From Bog-473 sp963754445 (GTDB taxonomy: Bacteria; Actinomycetota; Acidimicrobiia; Acidimicrobiales; RAAP-2), in the NCBI GenBank assembly GCA_963754445.1, contig CAVWFT010000002.1:496001-560000 (forward strand): DNA of 64,000 nucleotides, given 5' to 3'. The translations under genes and the position numbers were made by a program. Shown piece by piece: positions 1 through 8,687 of this stretch; position 1 is the first letter of the stretch; every line of letters begins with the position of its first letter. The notes under the pieces are model-generated. The model was given only the letters and a program-made list of their open reading frames with translations. It had not been told where the DNA came from and did not search any database.

Positions 1-42
1 CCAGCTCCGAGATGTGTAAACGATTGGATTACCCTGCGCGCC

Positions 43-666
43 ATGAGTCCCGCCCCCGCCCTCGCCGACCTGACTCGTCCGGAGCACACGGCAATCGTCA
101 CCCAGGAGTGCCAAGGCGGGGTGGTCGGTCCAGAGTCCGGACTCAAGGTCTTGGCCGAGGAGGCCCAGCGGGTCGCCATCCCGCACCTCACCCGCCTGCT
201 GCCGGTCGCCCGCCGGGCCGGCGTGCGTGTCGTCCATTGTGTGGCGGAGCGGCGGGCCGACGGCCTGGGCGGCAATCACAACGCCCGCCTCTTCGCTGCC
301 CGGGGGCCGAAAGGTCCGGACCTGACCCCGGGCAGCCCGGGCGCCTCGGTGATCCCCGAACTGGGTCCCGAAGCCTCCGACCTGGTGCTCGGCCGCTTTC
401 ACGGCGTGGGACCGATGGGGGGCACCGACCTCGACGCCATCTTGCGCAACCTCGACATCGCCACCATCGTGGCGACCGGCGTCTCGGTCAACGTGGCCAT
501 CACCAATCTCGTGATGGATGCGGTCAACCTCGGATACAACGTGGTCGTCCCTCGTGATGCGGTGGCCGGCGTGCCCACCGAGTATGCCGACGCGGTCATC
601 GACGGGACCCTGGCCCTGCTCGCCACGATCACGACCACCGATGCGCTGATCGACGTCTGGCGCTGA
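43..666 (+). CDS. Isochorismatase-fold protein lacking the catalytic cysteine
   Basis: Single-domain member of the isochorismatase/cysteine hydrolase superfamily, 207 residues, normal length. The alternating core is visible: strand TAIVTQECQ (16-24), VRVVHCVAE (61-69) and TIVATGVSVNVAITN (141-155). The Asp-Lys-Cys triad is not intact. The usual Asp aligns with Glu22 and the usual nucleophile (GvatdvCv) aligns with Ala152 in GVSVNVAI. I therefore expect altered or no hydrolase activity. From memory, similar Cys-less sequences occur in other actinobacteria, so this may be a stable subfamily. The ATG at 43 gives a short tail before the first strand; no clear Shine-Dalgarno is seen. The gene converges on the Rieske oxygenase gene and its stop codon lies in a 17-bp tandem duplication. 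Confidence 0.85.
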   Translation: MSPAPALADLTRPEHTAIVTQECQGGVVGPESGLKVLAEEAQRVAIPHLTRLLPVARRAGVRVVHCVAERRADGLGGNHNARLFAARGPKGPDLTPGSPGASVIPELGPEASDLVLGRFHGVGPMGGTDLDAILRNLDIATIVATGVSVNVAITNLVMDAVNLGYNVVVPRDAVAGVPTEYADAVIDGTLALLATITTTDALIDVWR

Positions 667-678
667 TCGACGTCTGGC
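645..678. repeat. 17-bp perfect tandem duplication across a stop codon
   Basis: The unit GCTGATCGACGTCTGGC occurs at 645-661 and again at 662-678, followed by a partial third copy (GCTGA). The first copy encodes the final residues of the isochorismatase-fold protein and the stop codon sits at the start of the second copy. Because 17 is not a multiple of three, the duplication leaves a vestigial copy of the gene end just downstream. Confidence 0.9.
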
Positions 679-710
679 GCTGAACGACGCGGTGCGGCTG
701 CCGCGCCCGT

Positions 711-1706
711 TCAGCTCGTGGCGGGCACCTCGTAGAACTGCTGGGCCCAGTCCCGAAGCGCCTTGTAGGGCTTGGCGTCCTGTCGGGCCAACGCCGGATG
801 CTCGACATATTTCTGATAGCGCCAGATCTCGAGGTCGTCCCACATGGTGACCATGAACTCCTTCTCCACCCGGCTGCGCAGTCCCTCCGGTGGTGTCTCG
901 GACTCGTCGCCCGGCACCCGGGGCCACCACACTGTGTAGAACATGTCGGACAGACCGTCTTCGACCGGGGTGACGGCGAACACGAGACGGTGGTTCTGCG
1001 CCCCCTCGAATGCGCTGATGGCGCCGCCCAACCCGAACAGGTGGCTGTGGATGCGCAGCGCCATGGCATCGGGATCGTCGCTCCGGATGTCAGGCCAACC
1101 GGTGAGGAACTGCCACTCCTCGCCGACCACTTTCCAGTCCAGCGCGACCGGCGTGACGGTGGCCCGGTGCACCCGCTGGAAGTGCACGCTGTCCGGCCCG
1201 TTCTCGGCGACGACCTGGGGATGCACCGGTTCGCTGCGGGCCCGGTCGACGAAGGTCGGATACGGCGGGTAATAGGCGCTCGGGTCGGTCTCGAACTGCG
1301 GGAACGACAAGAAGACGTCGGGCATCGGCCAGGTCGGCGCCCGACCGTGGGGCTGGTGCCACATGAAGACACAGCCGTACTGCTCGCTCAGGGGCCAGAC
1401 GCGCAAACTCTGCGAGAGGTTCGGTCGGTCCTGGTACGGGATCCTCTTGTTCCCCCCGTCCGGCCCCCAGACCCAGCCGTGGTAGGGACATTCGACGCAG
1501 TTCCCCTGCACGGTGCCACCGTGGCCGATATGCGCGCCCAGATGGGCGCAATGCCCCTCGAGCACGTGCAGCTCGGCATCGTCGCCTCGGTACGCCACGA
1601 GGTCCTCGCCGAAGAAGCGGAGCGGGCGCACCTCGCCGACGGGAAACTCGGCCGACCAGCCGATCTGGAACCAACCGGTCGGCTTCCAGGTAAAGGGGAC
1701 TTCCAT
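711..1706 (-). CDS. Rieske [2Fe-2S] ring-hydroxylating oxygenase, alpha subunit type
   Basis: Oxygenase component of a Rieske non-haem iron system, 331 residues. The Rieske cluster ligands are Cys53-x-His55 and Cys73-x2-His76. The mononuclear iron site is seen as Asn169-x2-Asp172-x2-His175-x4-His180, with a further acidic cluster in MWDDLEIW as candidate third ligand. The layout (N-terminal Rieske domain, C-terminal catalytic domain, under 400 residues) matches KshA-like steroid or similar monooxygenases rather than large dioxygenases. The substrate cannot be read from the sequence. No ferredoxin or reductase gene is adjacent. A GGAGG lies about nine bases before the ATG. Upstream lies a decayed SnoaL-like ORF. 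Confidence 0.9.
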   Translation of the reverse strand: MEVPFTWKPTGWFQIGWSAEFPVGEVRPLRFFGEDLVAYRGDDAELHVLEGHCAHLGAHIGHGGTVQGNCVECPYHGWVWGPDGGNKRIPYQDRPNLSQSLRVWPLSEQYGCVFMWHQPHGRAPTWPMPDVFLSFPQFETDPSAYYPPYPTFVDRARSEPVHPQVVAENGPDSVHFQRVHRATVTPVALDWKVVGEEWQFLTGWPDIRSDDPDAMALRIHSHLFGLGGAISAFEGAQNHRLVFAVTPVEDGLSDMFYTVWWPRVPGDESETPPEGLRSRVEKEFMVTMWDDLEIWRYQKYVEHPALARQDAKPYKALRDWAQQFYEVPATS

Positions 1707-1895
1707 GACGGGGCGCCTCCAAGGCGTCGCAAAACATCTAGAGGTATTTGATCATCGGTCGGTCGGCGGGGCAAACCGCTCCGGCCGGTACGGCCGATCT
1801 CTCGGGTGCGGCGCAGGGACGGCCGGGACGGAGTTCATGGCACCTGAACTGGCAGGAAAGATGGCTCGGGCTCCCCACGGCCGTATCCTGGACGG

Positions 1896-2227
1896 GTGGC
1901 CGACAGGGACGACGTGCTGGCCCTGCGGGGGCCCGCCGAGATGGTTCGGGAGGTGAGCCGCGCCGTGACGGGGGCCCTGACGGTGCAGCACGGACACCTG
2001 CCCGAAATCGCGTGCACCGGACCCCACTCCGCCCAGCGCACGTGGCGATGTTCGACGGCGCGGAGTGGCCGGCTCCCGACGCGAGTACCCGGGTGGGTCG
2101 GCACGGATATGGCCTCGACCTGGAGGAATACGTGCGGGAAGATGGCTGTTGGCCAATCAGTAAGACTCACCTGCGCAGGATCAGAGTCGACCCACTTCAA
2201 GAGTTTTCCCCAGGGGTGAAGCGATGA
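1896..2227 (+). pseudogene. Decayed or frameshifted small SnoaL-like ORF
   Basis: No intact gene is convincing between 1707 and 2223. One frame opens plausibly at 1896 (MADRDDVLALRGPAEM). The continuation that looks coding lies in another frame, from about 2035 to 2227, and contains EYVREDGCWPISKTHLRR, which resembles the typical C-terminal end of SnoaL/NTF2-like polyketide-cyclase-fold proteins. A single frame shift between about 2000 and 2040 would join them into a protein of about 110 residues. SnoaL-like genes often sit beside Rieske oxygenases, which fits the neighbour. This could be a pseudogene, a sequence error, or chance. The family call rests on the C-terminal pattern only. Confidence 0.35.
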
Positions 2228-3153
2228 CAGCAGTGACCACCAGCCCGCCGAAGCGACGGCTGACCCACCTCCAGCGCCTGGAGGCCGAGAGCATCCACAT
2301 CATGCGCGAGGCGGTGGCCGAGTCCGAGCACCCCGTGATGCTCTATTCGGTGGGCAAGGACAGCTCCGTCATGCTGCACCTGGCCATGAAGGCCTTCTAC
2401 CCCTCGCTCCCGCCCTTCCCCCTCTTGCACGTGGACACGACGTGGAAGTTCAAGGAGATGTACGCCTTTCGCGACAACGTGGTCAAGGAGCTCGGTCTCG
2501 ACCTGATCGTCTACCGGAACCCCGAGTGCGTGCGCCTGGGCATCAACCCCTTCGACCACGGCTCGGCCATGCACACCGACATGTGGAAGACCGAGGGCCT
2601 GAAGCAGGCGCTCGACCTCAACCAGTTCGATCTGGCCTTCGGCGGGGCCCGCCGGGACGAGGAGAAGTCCCGGGCCAAGGAGCGGGTCTTCTCCATCCGC
2701 TCGGCCCAGCACCGCTGGGACCCCAAGCGCCAGCGACCCGAGCTCTGGCGGGCCTACAACGCCCGGACGAACCCGGGTGAGTCGGTCAGGGTCTTCCCGC
2801 TGTCCAACTGGACCGAGCTCGACATCTGGCAGTACATCCACCTCGAGGAGATCCCCATCGTGCCGCTGTACTACGCGGCACCGCGGCCGACGGTCGAGCG
2901 CGACGGGACCTTGATCATGGTGGACGACGACCGCATGCCGCTCGAGGAGGGCGAGGTCCCCGAGCTGCGCAGCGTCCGCTTCCGTACGCTCGGCTGCTAC
3001 CCGCTGACCGGTGCCATCGAGAGCACCGCCGACTCGCTGACCGGGATCATCCAGGAGATGCTGCTGACCACGTCTTCGGAGCGGCAGGGACGGGTCATCG
3101 ACCACGACTCGAGTGCATCGATGGAGAAGAAGAAGCAGGAGGGGTACTTCTAG
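2224..3153 (+). CDS. cysD: Sulfate adenylyltransferase subunit 2 (ATP sulfurylase small subunit)
   Basis: Catalytic adenylyltransferase subunit that makes adenosine 5'-phosphosulfate from ATP and sulfate, acting with CysN in the cytosol. It has 309 residues, the normal length. The PP-loop of the N-type ATP pyrophosphatase family is SVGKDS at 42-47, preceded by MLY. The family signatures DTTWKFKEMY, GGARRDEEKSRAKER and LGCYPLTGA are all present. The ATG at 2224 follows GGGGTGAAGCG. The gene is transcribed with cysNC: its stop codon TAG shares one base with the GTG start of the next gene (TAGTG), so translation is probably coupled. Confidence 0.97.
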   Translation: MTAVTTSPPKRRLTHLQRLEAESIHIMREAVAESEHPVMLYSVGKDSSVMLHLAMKAFYPSLPPFPLLHVDTTWKFKEMYAFRDNVVKELGLDLIVYRNPECVRLGINPFDHGSAMHTDMWKTEGLKQALDLNQFDLAFGGARRDEEKSRAKERVFSIRSAQHRWDPKRQRPELWRAYNARTNPGESVRVFPLSNWTELDIWQYIHLEEIPIVPLYYAAPRPTVERDGTLIMVDDDRMPLEEGEVPELRSVRFRTLGCYPLTGAIESTADSLTGIIQEMLLTTSSERQGRVIDHDSSASMEKKKQEGYF

Positions 3154-5036
3154 TGGCGCACATTGACCCGCTCATCGCCGACGACATCGACGCCTACCTC
3201 GATCGGCACCAGCACAAGTCGCTCCTGCGCTTCATCACCTGCGGTTCGGTCGACGACGGCAAGAGCACGCTGATCGGCCGCTTCCTCTACGAGTCCAAGC
3301 TCGTCTTCGAGGACCACCTGGCCGCGCTCGAAGCCGACTCGAAGAAGGTGGGAACGCAGGGTGGTGAGCTCGACTTCGCCCTCCTGGTCGACGGCCTGGC
3401 GGCCGAGCGCGAGCAGGGCATCACGATCGACGTGGCCTATCGCTTCTTCTCCACGGAACGGCGCAAGTTCGTCGTGGCCGACACACCGGGACACGAGCAG
3501 TACACCCGCAACATGGTCACCGGTGCGTCGACGGCCGAACTGGCCGTCATCCTCATCGACGCCCGCAAGGGCATCCTGACCCAGACCCGGCGTCACAGCT
3601 TCCTGGTGTCGCTGCTCGGGATCCGCCACGTCGTGTTGGCCGTGAACAAGCTCGACCTGGTCGACTACAGCCAGGAGGTCTACGAGCAGATCGACGCCGA
3701 CTACCGGACCTTCGCCGCCGAGCTCGGCATCACGGACATCGTCTCGATCCCGCTGTCCGCCCTGCGCGGGGACAACGTGACCGAGCACAGCCTCAACACG
3801 CCCTGGTACACGGGCCCGACGCTGATCGAGCACCTCGAGACGATCGAGGTCGACGACGACACCGACACCCAGCCTTTCCGGTTCGTGGCCCAGTGGGTGA
3901 ACCGGCCCAATCTCGACTTCCGTGGCTACTCCGGCATCATCGTCGGCGGGACGGTCCGGCCGGGCGACCGCATCCGAGTGGTCCCCTCCGGTGTGGAGAG
4001 CACCGTGAGCCGCATCGTGACCTACGACGGGGATCTCGAGCTGGCCACCTCGGGTGAGTCCGTCACCCTGTGCCTGACCGACGAGGTCGACGTCAGCCGG
4101 GGTGACGTCATCGCGGGCTGCCTCGATCCCCCCTCGGTGGCCGATCAGTTCGAGACGAACCTCGTCTGGATGAGCGAGGAAGGGATGGTCCCCGGACGCC
4201 GTTACCTGGTGAAGATCGGCGGCACCACGGTCGGGGCAACCATCGACGACCCCAAATACCAGATCAACGTGAACACGCTCGAGCACGTGGCCGCCCGCAC
4301 CCTCGAGTTGAACCAGATCGGGGTGGCCAATCTCTACCTGGAGAAGCCGATCCCCTTCGACAGCTACGTCGACAACCGCGACATGGGCGGGTTCATCGTC
4401 ATCGACCGCATGAGCAACAACACGGTCGGTGCCGGGCTCATCAACTTCGCCCTGCGCCGGGCCGACAACGTGCACTGGCAGGCCATCGAGGTGGACGGGA
4501 CCGCCCACGCCACCCTCAAGGGCCAACGGCCGGCCGTGCTCTGGTTCACCGGACTCTCGGGCGCCGGCAAGTCCACCATCGCCAACATCGTCGAGCGCAA
4601 GCTCCACGCCGAGGGGCGCCACACCTACCTCCTCGACGGAGACAACCTGCGCCACGGCCTCAACCGTGACCTCGGCTTCACCACGACCGACCGGGTCGAG
4701 AACGTCCGCCGGACGGCCGAGGTGGCCTCGCTGATGGCCGATGCCGGGCTCATCGTGCTGGTCTCGCTGATCTCGCCCTACCGGGCCGAGCGACGGATGG
4801 CCCGCGACCTGGCCAGCAGCCACCGCTTCCTCGAGATCTACGTCGACACGGCGCTCGACGTGGCCGAGTCCCGTGACCGCAAAGGCCTCTACGCAAAGGC
4901 ACGCCGGGGCGAGATCCCGAATTTCACCGGCATCGGCGCTCCCTACGAGGCGCCGGAGAACCCGGACCTGCACATCTCGACGTCGCAGTACACCGCCGAG
5001 GAAGCGGCCGACGCCGTCATCCGCATGATCATCTGA
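3153..5036 (+). CDS. cysNC: Bifunctional sulfate adenylyltransferase subunit 1 / APS kinase
   Basis: 627-residue fusion. The N-terminal about 430 residues are the CysN GTPase, with G1 GSVDDGKS (31-38), DTPGHEQYTRNM (G3 region) and NKLDLVD (G4). It drives APS synthesis by CysD. The C-terminal about 190 residues are APS kinase (CysC), which phosphorylates APS to PAPS, with P-loop GLSGAGKS near 466-473 and DGDNLRHGLNRDLGF. Starts with GTG overlapping the cysD stop by one base. No sulfate transporter, CysH or CysQ gene is seen nearby, so the later steps must be encoded elsewhere. PAPS could also serve sulfotransferases. A long open frame on the opposite strand here is a shadow. Confidence 0.97.
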   Translation: MAHIDPLIADDIDAYLDRHQHKSLLRFITCGSVDDGKSTLIGRFLYESKLVFEDHLAALEADSKKVGTQGGELDFALLVDGLAAEREQGITIDVAYRFFSTERRKFVVADTPGHEQYTRNMVTGASTAELAVILIDARKGILTQTRRHSFLVSLLGIRHVVLAVNKLDLVDYSQEVYEQIDADYRTFAAELGITDIVSIPLSALRGDNVTEHSLNTPWYTGPTLIEHLETIEVDDDTDTQPFRFVAQWVNRPNLDFRGYSGIIVGGTVRPGDRIRVVPSGVESTVSRIVTYDGDLELATSGESVTLCLTDEVDVSRGDVIAGCLDPPSVADQFETNLVWMSEEGMVPGRRYLVKIGGTTVGATIDDPKYQINVNTLEHVAARTLELNQIGVANLYLEKPIPFDSYVDNRDMGGFIVIDRMSNNTVGAGLINFALRRADNVHWQAIEVDGTAHATLKGQRPAVLWFTGLSGAGKSTIANIVERKLHAEGRHTYLLDGDNLRHGLNRDLGFTTTDRVENVRRTAEVASLMADAGLIVLVSLISPYRAERRMARDLASSHRFLEIYVDTALDVAESRDRKGLYAKARRGEIPNFTGIGAPYEAPENPDLHISTSQYTAEEAADAVIRMII

Positions 5037-5055
5037 ACCCGGACGACCTCCGACG

Positions 5056-5751
5056 TCACAGACCCAGGAGCACGTCCCGGACGAGGGCGGGCCGGGACAG
5101 GAACGGGTGATGCCCGGCCTCGACTTCGAGCACCGTGCCCGCCGTGCGGGCAAAGTCGCGCTGCCGCTGCGCTGAGGTGCCCCGGTCGTCGGTGCACACG
5201 AGGTAGGTCGACGGCAGCTGTTGCCACGCTGCCGCCTGCACCGGGTGTTCGATCACGCACAGGCTCTGCCGGGCCAGTCGGTTCGACGCGTCGCTCTGCA
5301 CCTCGGGACTGCAGTCCTGCAGGAAGGTCTCGGCCAGGAGATCGGGGCGGACCCCGAAGGTCCCACCCTCGAGATCCAAGTCGAGGAACGGGGCGGGCGC
5401 ACCGTCGCTGAACGTGGAAAGGCTCTGCCCGACTTCGGGCAGGTAGCTCGACACGAGGACCAGATGCCGTATCGAATCGATCCCGGTCGCCGCTTCGGCC
5501 GCGACGATCCCGCCGTAACTGTGCACCACGAGGATCGTCGGTTCGTCGCTCTCCTCCAGGACATGGCGGACTGCCCGCACGTCCTCGGGCAACCCGGCAC
5601 CACCTGTGCCCGGGCCGTCACCCGACTCGCCACAACTCGGCAACGCGGGCGCCACGCTGGGCATGCCCCGCGCGGCCAAGAGCTCACCGGTGCGATGCCA
5701 CCACCACGCACCGTCCCGCACGCATGCTCCGTGAACGAATACAACTCTCAA
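5056..5751 (-). CDS. Alpha/beta hydrolase
   Basis: 231-residue single-domain alpha/beta hydrolase. It begins directly with the first core strand (MRVVFVHGA, oxyanion region HGA). The nucleophile elbow is HSYGG with Ser78, and the C-terminal catalytic His lies in AGHHPFLSRP. It resembles the family of salicylate-esterase/EstC-like small hydrolases (short lid, HGA start), but the substrate is unknown. It converges on cysNC with a gap of only 19 bases, leaving little room for a terminator. It is divergent from the LLM oxidoreductase gene. Confidence 0.88.
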   Translation of the reverse strand: MRVVFVHGACVRDGAWWWHRTGELLAARGMPSVAPALPSCGESGDGPGTGGAGLPEDVRAVRHVLEESDEPTILVVHSYGGIVAAEAATGIDSIRHLVLVSSYLPEVGQSLSTFSDGAPAPFLDLDLEGGTFGVRPDLLAETFLQDCSPEVQSDASNRLARQSLCVIEHPVQAAAWQQLPSTYLVCTDDRGTSAQRQRDFARTAGTVLEVEAGHHPFLSRPALVRDVLLGL

Positions 5752-5835
5752 CGCGACCTCCGCTCGTGTCCACCTCTCGATCGACGCTAAACGTCGGGGC
5801 GGGCGCGCAGAGCGTTCGTGCCATCATCTGCAGCT

Positions 5836-6921
5836 ATGAGCACCGAAACCCAACTCAACGAGCTCGGCTTCTACGTTCTCGCCGGAGCGCCGAAGTCACC
5901 GGCCGAGCTCCTCGTCGAGGTGCCCGCCGCCGAAGCGCAGGGATTGGGTTCTGCCTTCATCTCGGAGCGTTACAACATCAAGGAGGCCGCGACCCTCTCG
6001 GGTGCCGTCGGCGCGGTGTCCTCGCGTATCGGCATCGCCACCGCGGCGACCAATCACAACACCCGCCATCCGCTCATCACCGGGTCGTTCGCCACGACCA
6101 TGCACCGCTTGAGCGGCGGCCGATTCACCTTGGGCCTCGGCCGCGGGATCGACGCCATGTTCGGCGCCTACGGGCTGCCCAAGATCACCACGGCCCAGAT
6201 GGAGGACATGGCCGGTCTGCTGCGCCGGCTCTGGCACGGCGAGGCCGTGATGGGACACGACGGCCCCGCCGGCAAGTTCCAGATCCTGCACCTCGACGCC
6301 AGCTTCGACGAGGACATCCCGCTCGGACTCGTGGCCTTCGGACCCAACACCTTGGCCCTGGCCGGCCGGGCCTTCGACATGGTGGTGCTCCATACCTTCT
6401 TCACGGACGAGACGACGAGCCGGGTGGTGCGCACCGTTCGCCAGGCCGCCGAGGCGGCGGGGCGCGACCCCGCCGCGGTGCGCGTCTGGTCCTGCTTCGC
6501 CACCGTGCCCGACACCATCGACGAGGAGCTCCGTCTGAAGAAGACGGTCGGCCGCCTCGCCACCTACCTCCAGGGCTACGGCGACCTGATGGTCGAGACC
6601 AACGGCTGGGACCCCGAAGTACTGGTGCGCTTCCGGGCTGACGACGTGGTGCGGTCGGTGCCCGGGGCGATCGACAACGTGGCCGACACGCCCACCCTCG
6701 AGCACATCAAGGGCCTGCTGCCTGACGAGTGGCTGGCCCCGGCGGCCTACGGCAGCCCCGAGGCCTGCGCCGCCGCCGTCCTGCGCCAGTTCGACCTCGG
6801 CGTCGACGGCGTCATCATGCACGGAACGACGCCCGACGAGCTGGCTCCCGTCATCGCGGCCTACCGGGCCATTCGCCCGGCCGGTCGCTTCGACCATCTG
6901 GCGGCCAATCCGGGGGCTTGA
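5836..6921 (+). CDS. LLM-class F420-dependent oxidoreductase (TIGR03857-like)
   Basis: Luciferase-like monooxygenase (TIM-barrel) family protein of 361 residues. The start ELGFYVLAGAPKSPAELL and GLGSAFISERYNIKEA match my memory of the TIGR03857 family of probable F420-dependent oxidoreductases in actinobacteria. GRFTLGLGRGIDAMFGAYG is the typical LLM core. The cofactor assignment is by family, not by a residue I can prove. The ATG at 5836 is preferred over the in-frame GTG at 5818, because the first MPSSAA residues look non-conserved. Downstream, 50 bases away, a crotonase gene converges. Confidence 0.88.
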   Translation: MSTETQLNELGFYVLAGAPKSPAELLVEVPAAEAQGLGSAFISERYNIKEAATLSGAVGAVSSRIGIATAATNHNTRHPLITGSFATTMHRLSGGRFTLGLGRGIDAMFGAYGLPKITTAQMEDMAGLLRRLWHGEAVMGHDGPAGKFQILHLDASFDEDIPLGLVAFGPNTLALAGRAFDMVVLHTFFTDETTSRVVRTVRQAAEAAGRDPAAVRVWSCFATVPDTIDEELRLKKTVGRLATYLQGYGDLMVETNGWDPEVLVRFRADDVVRSVPGAIDNVADTPTLEHIKGLLPDEWLAPAAYGSPEACAAAVLRQFDLGVDGVIMHGTTPDELAPVIAAYRAIRPAGRFDHLAANPGA

Positions 6922-6972
6922 GCGCGCCGGCCCAAGCGGCACCGGCCGGGGGCGCGCCGGCGTCCGGTCGGG

Positions 6973-7749
6973 TCAGCGGTACTGCGTCTCGGACTTGTCC
7001 CGGGGCGGAGGAGGGTTGATGGGGTAGTTCCCGATCAGCGTGTAGGCGAACCCATTGTTCAACGCCGCGGTACGTGTCATGTCGAGCGACTCCCAGATGG
7101 CGCGGATTGTGCCCTGTATGGCCTTGGGGTTGCGCTGCGCGATCGAGACGGCGATCTCCCGGGCCCGGGTCCGCAACGCGTCGCGCGTCGTGATCTCGGT
7201 CACCAGGCCCAGGCGCAACGCGGTCTCCGCCGTGAGCCGTTCTTCGTTCCCCATCAGGGCCCAGCGCAACACGTCGCCCAGCGGGACGCCGCGGTGCAGC
7301 ATTCCCATCGGCTCGAGCGCGCTCACAATGCCGACGTTGGCGTGCGGGTCGAAGAACACCGCGTCGTCCGAGCAGATCACGATGTCGGACTCGTTGACGA
7401 AGTACTGGGCGCCGCCGGCGCACAACCCGTGCACGGCGCAGACGACCGGCTTCCAGACCTTGTGGTACAGCTTCGGGCTCAGCGAGACGCCGGGGTCGAA
7501 TCCGTTCCATGCGTTCTCGCGCATGAACCAGGGTTCGGGGTTCTTGATGTCGGTCCCGGTGCAGAAGGCCCGCTCGCCGTTGGCCTGGAGCACGACGCAG
7601 TGGATCTCGTCGGTCTCCCGGACGGTCTCCCAGGCCCAAGTCATGTCTTCCGCCATCGCGTTGTTGAACGAGTTCAGGCTGTCCGGGCGGTTCAGCGTGA
7701 TGGTGGCCACGTTGTCGGCCGTGTCGAACAGGATGGTTTCGCGTTCCAA
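6973..7749 (-). CDS. Enoyl-CoA hydratase/isomerase (crotonase) family protein
   Basis: 258-residue crotonase. The CoA-binding and oxyanion motifs are seen in ITLNRPDSLNSFN (N-terminal strand), AFCTGTDIK and VHGLCAGGAQYFV. The typical catalytic Glu positions are not obvious (ANVGIVSALEPMGM), so the reaction is uncertain: hydratase, isomerase or another acyl-CoA reaction. It starts with TTG, five bases after a strong GGGAGG, which fixes the start. It is divergent from an SDR gene; a GAGTATACT element lies between them and its TATACT could serve as -10 for this gene with a leader of about 59 bases. Confidence 0.9.
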   Translation of the reverse strand: MERETILFDTADNVATITLNRPDSLNSFNNAMAEDMTWAWETVRETDEIHCVVLQANGERAFCTGTDIKNPEPWFMRENAWNGFDPGVSLSPKLYHKVWKPVVCAVHGLCAGGAQYFVNESDIVICSDDAVFFDPHANVGIVSALEPMGMLHRGVPLGDVLRWALMGNEERLTAETALRLGLVTEITTRDALRTRAREIAVSIAQRNPKAIQGTIRAIWESLDMTRTAALNNGFAYTLIGNYPINPPPPRDKSETQYR

Positions 7750-7802
7750 GGGTTCCTCCCGGGCCTGGCGTCAGGTGGATGCTGCCACGGTCGTCGAGTG
7801 TC

Positions 7803-7822
7803 CGAAAAAGTATACTCTTTTA
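7803..7822. promoter_or_regulatory. GAGTATACT element, divergent crotonase/SDR promoter
   Basis: AAAAAGTATACTCTTTT is an A/T-rich near-palindrome with core AGTATACT at 7809-7816, in an otherwise G+C-rich intergenic region. Read on the minus strand it is AAAAGAGTATACT, the form shared with four other sites in the window. Because the core is palindromic, it supplies a TATACT -10 box in both directions. I infer an operator overlapping a bidirectional promoter. Confidence 0.6.
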
Positions 7823-7911
7823 TTCCGGTTTGCGGCCAGGCCCGGCGGACCGACAGCATCACACGGGAACGACGTCAGATTCCGAAGCGACCAGAGAGGA
7901 AACGAGTACAC

Positions 7912-8670
7912 GTGGAGATCCAGGGCAAGAAGGCCGTCATCGTCGGAGGGGCCTCGGGCATGGCCAAGGCCTCGGCCGAGATGCTCAAGGCGAAGGGTGC
8001 CGACATCGCCATCATGGACCTGCCGACGTCGGCCGGGGCCGAAGTGGCCAAGGAACTGGGCGGTACCTTCCACGAGGTCGACATCCTCGACACCGAGCAG
8101 ACGGAGGCGGCCATGGCCGACGCCGTGGAGGCCCTCGGCGGCCTGCACATCGCGGTCAACACCGCCGGCGGCGGCAACGCCAAGCGCACGCTGACCAAGG
8201 AGGGACCGCACCCCCTCGACGAGTTCGTCAAGACGATCAACCTGAACCTGGTCGGCACCTTCAACCTCAACCGGCTCCAGGCCGATGCCATGTCGAAGAA
8301 CGAGCCCGAGGACGAAGAGCGCGGCGTCATCATCGACACGGCGTCCATTGCCGCCTACGAGGGCCAGATCGGCCAGGTGGCCTACGCGGCAGCCAAGTCC
8401 GGCATCGTCGGCATGGTCTTCACCATGGCGCGCGACCTCGGAAGCCTGGGCATCCGGGCCATGGCCATCGCCCCGAGCCTGTTCAGCACCGGTCTGACCG
8501 CGGGCATCCCGGACGAGTTCGCCAAGATCCTCACCAAGGACTCGGCCTTCCCCAAGCGCATGGGCCGGCCCGAGGAGTACGGCCGCCTGGCCATCGCCAT
8601 CGTCGAGACCCCGATGCTCAACGGTCTCTGCATCCGTCTCGACGGCGGCACCCGCTTCGCCCCCAAATAG
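7912..8670 (+). CDS. Short-chain dehydrogenase/reductase (3-hydroxyacyl-CoA dehydrogenase type)
   Basis: 252-residue classical SDR. The nucleotide-binding glycine motif is GGASGMAKA near the N-terminus. The catalytic set is Ser in DTASIAAYEG with Tyr-x3-Lys in YAAAKSG. The combination EGQIGQVAYAAAKSGIVGM is typical of type-2 3-hydroxyacyl-CoA dehydrogenase/HSD10-like enzymes, so NAD-dependent oxidation of a 3-hydroxyacyl-CoA or hydroxysteroid is likely. The GTG start at 7912 follows AGAGAGGAAA, so the longer upstream frame is not used. First gene of a probable operon with an alpha/beta hydrolase and TesB-like thioesterase. The GAGTATACT element lies about 95 bases upstream. Confidence 0.92.
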   Translation: MEIQGKKAVIVGGASGMAKASAEMLKAKGADIAIMDLPTSAGAEVAKELGGTFHEVDILDTEQTEAAMADAVEALGGLHIAVNTAGGGNAKRTLTKEGPHPLDEFVKTINLNLVGTFNLNRLQADAMSKNEPEDEERGVIIDTASIAAYEGQIGQVAYAAAKSGIVGMVFTMARDLGSLGIRAMAIAPSLFSTGLTAGIPDEFAKILTKDSAFPKRMGRPEEYGRLAIAIVETPMLNGLCIRLDGGTRFAPK

Positions 8671-8687
8671 CGGCCGGGCGGGTCGCC

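Noticed and set aside
3150..5153. A 667-codon open frame on the minus strand across cysNC
   Set aside because: It is fully antisense to the well-conserved cysNC gene and its residues are biased as expected from G+C-rich third positions; no domain is visible.
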